Origin: Lientehia hominis
GTDB taxonomy: Bacteria; Bacillota; Clostridia; Lachnospirales; Lachnospiraceae
DNA length: 64,000 nt
Reading direction: 5' to 3'
Assembly: GCF_021044755.1 (NCBI RefSeq)
Contig: NZ_JAJNOR010000006.1
Location: 1 to 64,000 of the forward strand
Position 1 is the first letter of the stretch; every line of letters begins with the position of its first letter. Shown here one piece after another: positions 60,354-64,000 of the stretch. The translations under genes were made by a program, and so were the position numbers. Under the pieces are notes generated by a model. It worked only from the letters and a program-made list of their open reading frames with translations. It was not told where the DNA came from and did not search any database.

Positions 60354-60902
60354 TTATGGATGCTGAATCTCTTTTTTCACCCTTTCTGAGGTCTCCTCAT
60401 CCGCAAGGATCTTAAGGAGCTCAAGGCCTTCGTCGATGGCAAAGCCGAGTCCGCGTCCTGTCACCACATTTCCGTCCCGGACCACACCGTCTTCCACATG
60501 CTCTGCCCCTAAAAGCTTGTCCTCCCATCCGGGATAGCAGGTGGCCTTCTTTCCCTCCAGACAGCAGTATTTTCCCAGTACACTGGGTGCCGCGCAGATG
60601 GCGGCAAGCAGCCTGCCCTCTTTGTGAAACTTCTGGATAGCCTCCCCCAGCTCCGCATGTTCGGTCAAGTTCGCTGTGCCCGGCATCCCTCCCGGAAGGA
60701 AAAGCGCGTCGCACGCATCGCACGCTTCTGACGACCACATGCTGTCGGCTTTCACGGTGATATCATGGGACCCTGTCACTTCAAGTCCTCCGCCCATGGA
60801 AGCTGTCTCCACTTCCACTCCGCCCCGCTTTAGAATATCCACAACGGCAAGGCATTCCACCTCCTCCATCCCCGGAGCCATGCAAACATAAACTTTACTC
60901 AT
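60354..60902 (-). CDS. DJ-1/PfpI family protein
   Basis: A 182-residue DJ-1 superfamily protein with the nucleophile Cys in AAICAAPSVLG (about 100), the partner Glu in PGMEEVECL (about 17), and GRGLGFAIDEGLELLK near the end. This is the DJ-1/YajL branch, proposed to act as chaperone or glyoxalase-like detoxifier. Stand-alone gene. GGAGG precedes the ATG at 60902. Confidence 0.9.
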   Translation of the reverse strand: MSKVYVCMAPGMEEVECLAVVDILKRGGVEVETASMGGGLEVTGSHDITVKADSMWSSEACDACDALFLPGGMPGTANLTEHAELGEAIQKFHKEGRLLAAICAAPSVLGKYCCLEGKKATCYPGWEDKLLGAEHVEDGVVRDGNVVTGRGLGFAIDEGLELLKILADEETSERVKKEIQHP

Positions 60903-61070
60903 GATAGACCTCCTTTTCTATTTCACTCTTACTGACTGCATCCATTATATCACACTCCTCCTCTTGGTTATAGAATGAAAGTATGATAAAATGAGAAAAA
61001 TCATAAAGAAACTGTAAAATAGCAGAACGCGGAGGTCGGCTTATCCGCTGCCCCCAGAAAGGAACGCCGT

Positions 61071-61502
61071 GTGGAAATAGAACGGAAATTTTTAGTAAAA
61101 AAGATGCCAGAAGACTTGGAAACCTATCCCTGTCTGTTGATCGAGCAGGCTTATCTGTGCACAGACCCGGTAGTCCGGATCCGGCGCCAAGATAACAGCT
61201 ATTATATGACTTACAAAGGCAAAGGGATGATGGTGCGGGAAGAATATAACCTGCCGCTGAATGAAAAGGCTTACCTGCATCTGAAAGCAAAGGCCGATGG
61301 CCACATCATTGCCAAAAAACGTTACCGGATCCCTCTTGGGACCCTCACAGCGGAGCTGGACATCTTCTCCGTCCCGAAAGAACTCACGCTGGTCGAAGTG
61401 GAATTTTCCACAGAGGATGAAGCTCTCTCTTTTTGTCCCCCAGACTGGTTTGGTGAAGATGTGACTTCTGACAGCCGCTATCATAACAGCAATATGATTT
61501 GA
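61071..61502 (+). CDS. CYTH-domain phosphohydrolase-like protein
   Basis: A 143-residue CYTH protein starting at GTG with the ExExK signature MEIERKFLVKK. The alternating charged strands of the tunnel fold follow (VRIRRQDNSYYMTYKGKGMM; KKRYRIPL; LVEVEFSTEDEA). Small bacterial CYTH proteins hydrolyse triphosphates such as inorganic triphosphate or ThTP. AAAGGA lies eight bases before the start. A long hairpin follows. Confidence 0.87.
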   Translation: MEIERKFLVKKMPEDLETYPCLLIEQAYLCTDPVVRIRRQDNSYYMTYKGKGMMVREEYNLPLNEKAYLHLKAKADGHIIAKKRYRIPLGTLTAELDIFSVPKELTLVEVEFSTEDEALSFCPPDWFGEDVTSDSRYHNSNMI

Positions 61503-61506
61503 GATA

Positions 61507-61563
61507 TGTAAAGGCGCCCTAGCCGGAAATATGGAAAGATTCATTATTTCCGGCGAGGGCGCC
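61507..61563 (-). terminator. Terminator of the spoIID-spoIIQ unit
   Basis: A long hairpin: GGCGCCCT pairs with AGGGCGCC and GCCGGAAAT pairs with ATTTCCGGC, one mismatch between the two. On the reverse strand it is followed by TTTACAT. It separates spoIIQ from the convergent CYTH gene and may serve both. Confidence 0.65.
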
Positions 61564-61594
61564 CATATGCAGGTCTATTATGCAGATTCGTCTT

Positions 61595-62380
61595 TTACTC
61601 CTGTGCGTATTCCACAAAATCCAGCGGATCAATGGGCGCACCGTCCTTTGTCATCTGAAAATAAAGGTTCGGGCCTTCTACCACATAATACTTAGTAGGT
61701 TCGGCCAGATTTCCGATAACGGCTCCGGCTTCCACATAGTCTCCAGGATTCACGGCAAGCTCTGTGAGCTGACCGCAGGTCAGTTCATAAGCGTTCCCCA
61801 AATCCAGCGTTACATAATTTCCCAGCTCTTCATTTGTCCCTACGGCTTTCACAATGGCATTTGCGGCAGCTTTTACCTGCGTTCCGGCCGCGCCCTGAAT
61901 CAGAACGGCGGGATTACACTTGTACTCGTCAAGCGTAGGAAAATAAATAGTCTTGTCCATGGAATAATCCAATATGACATTTCCTTCTACCGGCCAGATC
62001 AGTTTGTCCGCTTCACCGAAGCTCACTGAATGTACTTCGCCGGCAGCGGCGGGCGCTTCTGAAGGAAGCTCCATTTGATCTTGTTCCGGGGAATCCTCTT
62101 CACCGGTCTCTTCTCTCACGGCCTCTGTGGCCTCTGTCGACTCGGGCGTATTCGCCGCGGTCTTTGTCGTCTCTTTTACGTCTTCTGACGTTTCTTCCTT
62201 TGTACCCGTAGTTTCTTCGTCATTCCATAAGAGCTCTTCCGAAGAATCGTTCAGTTCCATGTACTGATTATTCTCATCTTCTTTCTTGTCCGTTCCCCTC
62301 CATACCAGTACTCCGGCAATGGCAGTCACGGTCACAAGACACCCCAGCAGCATGACCAGCAATCCTTGCTTCTTCTTCAC
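61595..62380 (-). CDS. spoIIQ: SpoIIQ-like degenerate LytM/M23 protein
   Basis: A 261-residue membrane-anchored protein. One membrane segment lies near the N-terminus (LLVMLLGCLVTVTAIAGVLV), then about 90 acidic Thr/Glu-rich residues, then an M23 (LytM) fold from about 125. YFPTLDEYK fits SpoIIQ, the forespore protein that joins SpoIIIAH across the engulfment space. The metal residues of active M23 enzymes are missing: CNPAVL stands where a histidine is expected and NLYFQM replaces HxH. So it should be structural. I start at the GTG at 62380, with GAGGTGA upstream. It follows spoIID, as in Bacillus. Confidence 0.83.
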   Translation of the reverse strand: MKKKQGLLVMLLGCLVTVTAIAGVLVWRGTDKKEDENNQYMELNDSSEELLWNDEETTGTKEETSEDVKETTKTAANTPESTEATEAVREETGEEDSPEQDQMELPSEAPAAAGEVHSVSFGEADKLIWPVEGNVILDYSMDKTIYFPTLDEYKCNPAVLIQGAAGTQVKAAANAIVKAVGTNEELGNYVTLDLGNAYELTCGQLTELAVNPGDYVEAGAVIGNLAEPTKYYVVEGPNLYFQMTKDGAPIDPLDFVEYAQE

Positions 62381-62464
62381 GATAATCACCTCGGTATTAG
62401 TCTTGCCCGATTACCGTGTCCTATTCAAAAATTATCTGGACAATTCTGGCTCACCAACATTTTT

Positions 62465-63382
62465 TTACTTTTTTTCTATGCTTACATTTTGATAATAGTA
62501 AGCCAGTATGGCCGCGGCATCCTTTCCTTCTCCCGCCAGTTTATTAGCTCCCCATTGGCTGAGTCCATATCCATGGCCAGAGCCCTTATCGACAAATTTA
62601 ATTCCGCTCTCAGACTGTGTGATAGAAAACGCGGAAGACGGAAGGGAAAGCGCAGAGGCTACCTCTTCTCCGGTATAGGTTTCTGTTCCGGCCATCACGC
62701 TCTGCACATATCCCGCATCGTCCCTGGCCGCGATCTGCAGTCCCAGGACGTCCGTATCCGTAAGCTGCTGTCCGCGCAAAGAGCTTATGGCCGATACCAG
62801 ATCAGGAGCGGAATATTCTTTGATCGTCACATATCCTTCCATATCCACATCCCGGCTGCTGTCAACGCTCTTTATGTAAGGCAGAAGCTCTCCTCCGTCC
62901 CTGGTCTTTCCCGCGCTGGCCCGGTGGAACATGGCGTCAATCAGCCCCCCCTGATAAGTCAGCACCTGACCCGCGCTCTCCGTCGCAGCCTGCTTGAATT
63001 TTTCCTGATACTCCAGGTATTTGTCTCCCCATTCCTTTTTTCTGTCATCCGTATCCCAATATCCGCAGGACAGTTCACTGCCGGCAATGGAAGTCTCGTC
63101 TCCCATCATCTTGTACAGATATGTCCTGGCAATGATCACCTGGGCTTTCACAGCCTCTTTTTCATAATTCCCCGGAATCTGAGACGCTGCCACTCCCTGC
63201 ACATAGTCCTCCAGGTCAATTTCTTCTGTTCCGTATTCGCTTTTTACATGAACTGTTTTCCCGCTGTCCGCCGTCTGTTCCGGCGCCATGGTGATCTTGC
63301 CGGTAATAAAAAGTGTGACCATATAAGGAAACAGAAACAGGAGGATTGTCCCTCCTGCCGCCAATAGAAAATTTCGCTTCAT
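62465..63382 (-). CDS. spoIID: Stage II sporulation protein D (SpoIID/LytB domain)
   Basis: A 305-residue protein with an N-terminal membrane segment (about 7-28) and the SpoIID domain: LEDYVQGVAASQIP (57-70), EAVKAQVIIARTYLY, FHRASAGKT (about 152-160) and GHGYGLSQWGANKLA near the end. SpoIID is a lytic transglycosylase that thins peptidoglycan during engulfment. At the place of the catalytic Glu (usual ASEMP) this protein has Gln68 (ASQIP), so activity may be lost or moved. Adjacent to spoIIQ. Confidence 0.88.
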   Translation of the reverse strand: MKRNFLLAAGGTILLFLFPYMVTLFITGKITMAPEQTADSGKTVHVKSEYGTEEIDLEDYVQGVAASQIPGNYEKEAVKAQVIIARTYLYKMMGDETSIAGSELSCGYWDTDDRKKEWGDKYLEYQEKFKQAATESAGQVLTYQGGLIDAMFHRASAGKTRDGGELLPYIKSVDSSRDVDMEGYVTIKEYSAPDLVSAISSLRGQQLTDTDVLGLQIAARDDAGYVQSVMAGTETYTGEEVASALSLPSSAFSITQSESGIKFVDKGSGHGYGLSQWGANKLAGEGKDAAAILAYYYQNVSIEKK

Positions 63383-63491
63383 AATAAAAAACTCCTTCGG
63401 CCTGTCTTTAAAATAGTGTACGCCGAAGAAGCTTTCCGTATGATTGAATTTTATGATTGTTTAAAAATGGAAATAAATCCAGACGGCAGAC

Positions 63492-64000
63492 TTATCTTCC
63501 GTATCCTACCGCCATGTTTGCCAGATATACCTGCTCCGCACCGGCCTTTAACAAAACCGCGGCACATGACTGGGCGGTCGCACCGGTGGTATAGATATCA
63601 TCCACTAGGATCAGGGTACCCCGCACTGCCGTTTTTCCCGATGTGCGGAATGCATGCGCCTCGTTCTTCTGGCGTTCCTCATATCCGAGCTGTTTCTGCG
63701 CTTTCGTATTTTCCACTCTGAACAGCAGATCCGTTCTCACGGATATCCCCAGCCTTCGGCCCAGGGCCTTGGCCAGCAGCTCCGACTGGTTATACCCCCG
63801 CAGCTTCAGTCTGGCCTTGTGAATAGGCACCGGGACAAGTGCATCTGGTCTCAGCCGGAGAAGCTGCCGTCCATGCCTTTTTGCCATTTCAGCTGCCAGG
63901 AACTCTGCACCCTCTCTTTTATTCTGATATTTAAGCCGGGCCATGACTGTCTGTGCCGCCGCATTATAATTAAGCAGCGCAATGCCTCCCGCGAAGTCCT
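63492..64000 (-). CDS. ComF-family phosphoribosyltransferase-like protein, 5' part beyond window
   Basis: The reverse-strand frame is open to the window edge and continues upstream of the first visible ATG (63944) with residues ending LLNYNAAAQTV, which fit the ComF family before MARLKYQNK. So the gene starts outside the window. The phosphoribosyltransferase motif LILVDDIYTTGATAQSCAAV is at the C-terminal side, and LRGYNQSELLAKALG in the middle. ComFC-type proteins take part in DNA uptake; the biochemical role is unclear. The N-terminal zinc-finger part would lie beyond the window. Confidence 0.87.
   Translation of the reverse strand, partial: DFAGGIALLNYNAAAQTVMARLKYQNKREGAEFLAAEMAKRHGRQLLRLRPDALVPVPIHKARLKLRGYNQSELLAKALGRRLGISVRTDLLFRVENTKAQKQLGYEERQKNEAHAFRTSGKTAVRGTLILVDDIYTTGATAQSCAAVLLKAGAEQVYLANMAVGYGR

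Noticed and set aside
1..64000. tRNA and rRNA genes
   Set aside because: I scanned by eye for T-loop sequences and rRNA-like blocks on both strands and found none; a covariance search could still find a diverged one.

Overview
The window is a chromosomal segment of a spore-forming Clostridium-type Firmicute, most likely a Lachnospiraceae species. The evidence is the gene order rho-rpmE-DUF1385-prmC-prfA and tig-clpP-clpX-lon-engB, an adjacent spoIID/spoIIQ pair, an HrcA-type CIRCE operator before clpB, DUF4250 and DUF4364 proteins, and an operon of a divergent Hsp70-like protein with a giant repeat protein of a kind I recall from Lachnospiraceae. About 60 genes are called. Both window edges cut genes: a TRAP transporter large permease at the left and a comF-like gene at the right.

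Layout. 1-2400: TRAP transporter genes behind a structured leader, a small Cys protein, and an XRE regulator/membrane protein pair with its own promoter and operator. 2500-8500: shikimate genes aroE and aroD, a regulator with two GntR-type HTH domains, an EAL phosphodiesterase, and aroK. 8460-14140: TPR-like protein, Hsp70-like protein and a 1177-residue protein, running into aroK. 14350-19100: ECF sigma/anti-sigma pair, tcdA, rarA, a secreted deacetylase and DUF4250. 19120-22840: clpB with CIRCE, an acyl-carrier-like ORF, and about 700 bases of GC-rich hairpin-rich DNA without a convincing gene. 22840-33100: LysR regulator, amidohydrolase, a two-permease ABC importer with a DUF3798 binding lipoprotein, an M20 hydrolase and a ureohydrolase, which look like one uptake-and-hydrolysis locus. 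33480-42640: exporter, DNA glycosylase, nitroreductase, deacetylase, zinc-ribbon membrane protein, NYN-LOTUS protein, aldehyde dehydrogenase, YjbQ and NhaC. 42670-47450: translation and termination operon. 47600-51370: DUF4364, TelA/XpaC pair and a maleate isomerase-like racemase. 51690-53741: a sortase-anchored surface protein and a serine recombinase separated by an apparently invertible promoter. 53977-60184: proteostasis operon. 60350-64000: DJ-1 protein, CYTH protein, spoIIQ, spoIID and comF.

The strongest new observation is at 52978-53131. Two hix-like dyad sites in inverted orientation, sharing a perfect 15-bp inverted repeat, flank about 100 bp. That segment holds a near-consensus extended -10 promoter pointing away from the surface protein gene. 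A small serine recombinase gene ends 8 bp from one site. I read this as a phase-variation switch caught in the OFF orientation. Other points worth attention are the Hsp70-like/giant-protein operon, a TRAP leader RNA with mutually exclusive pairings ahead of a terminator, the DUF3798 transport locus, and SpoIID and SpoIIQ proteins that both lack residues expected for catalysis.
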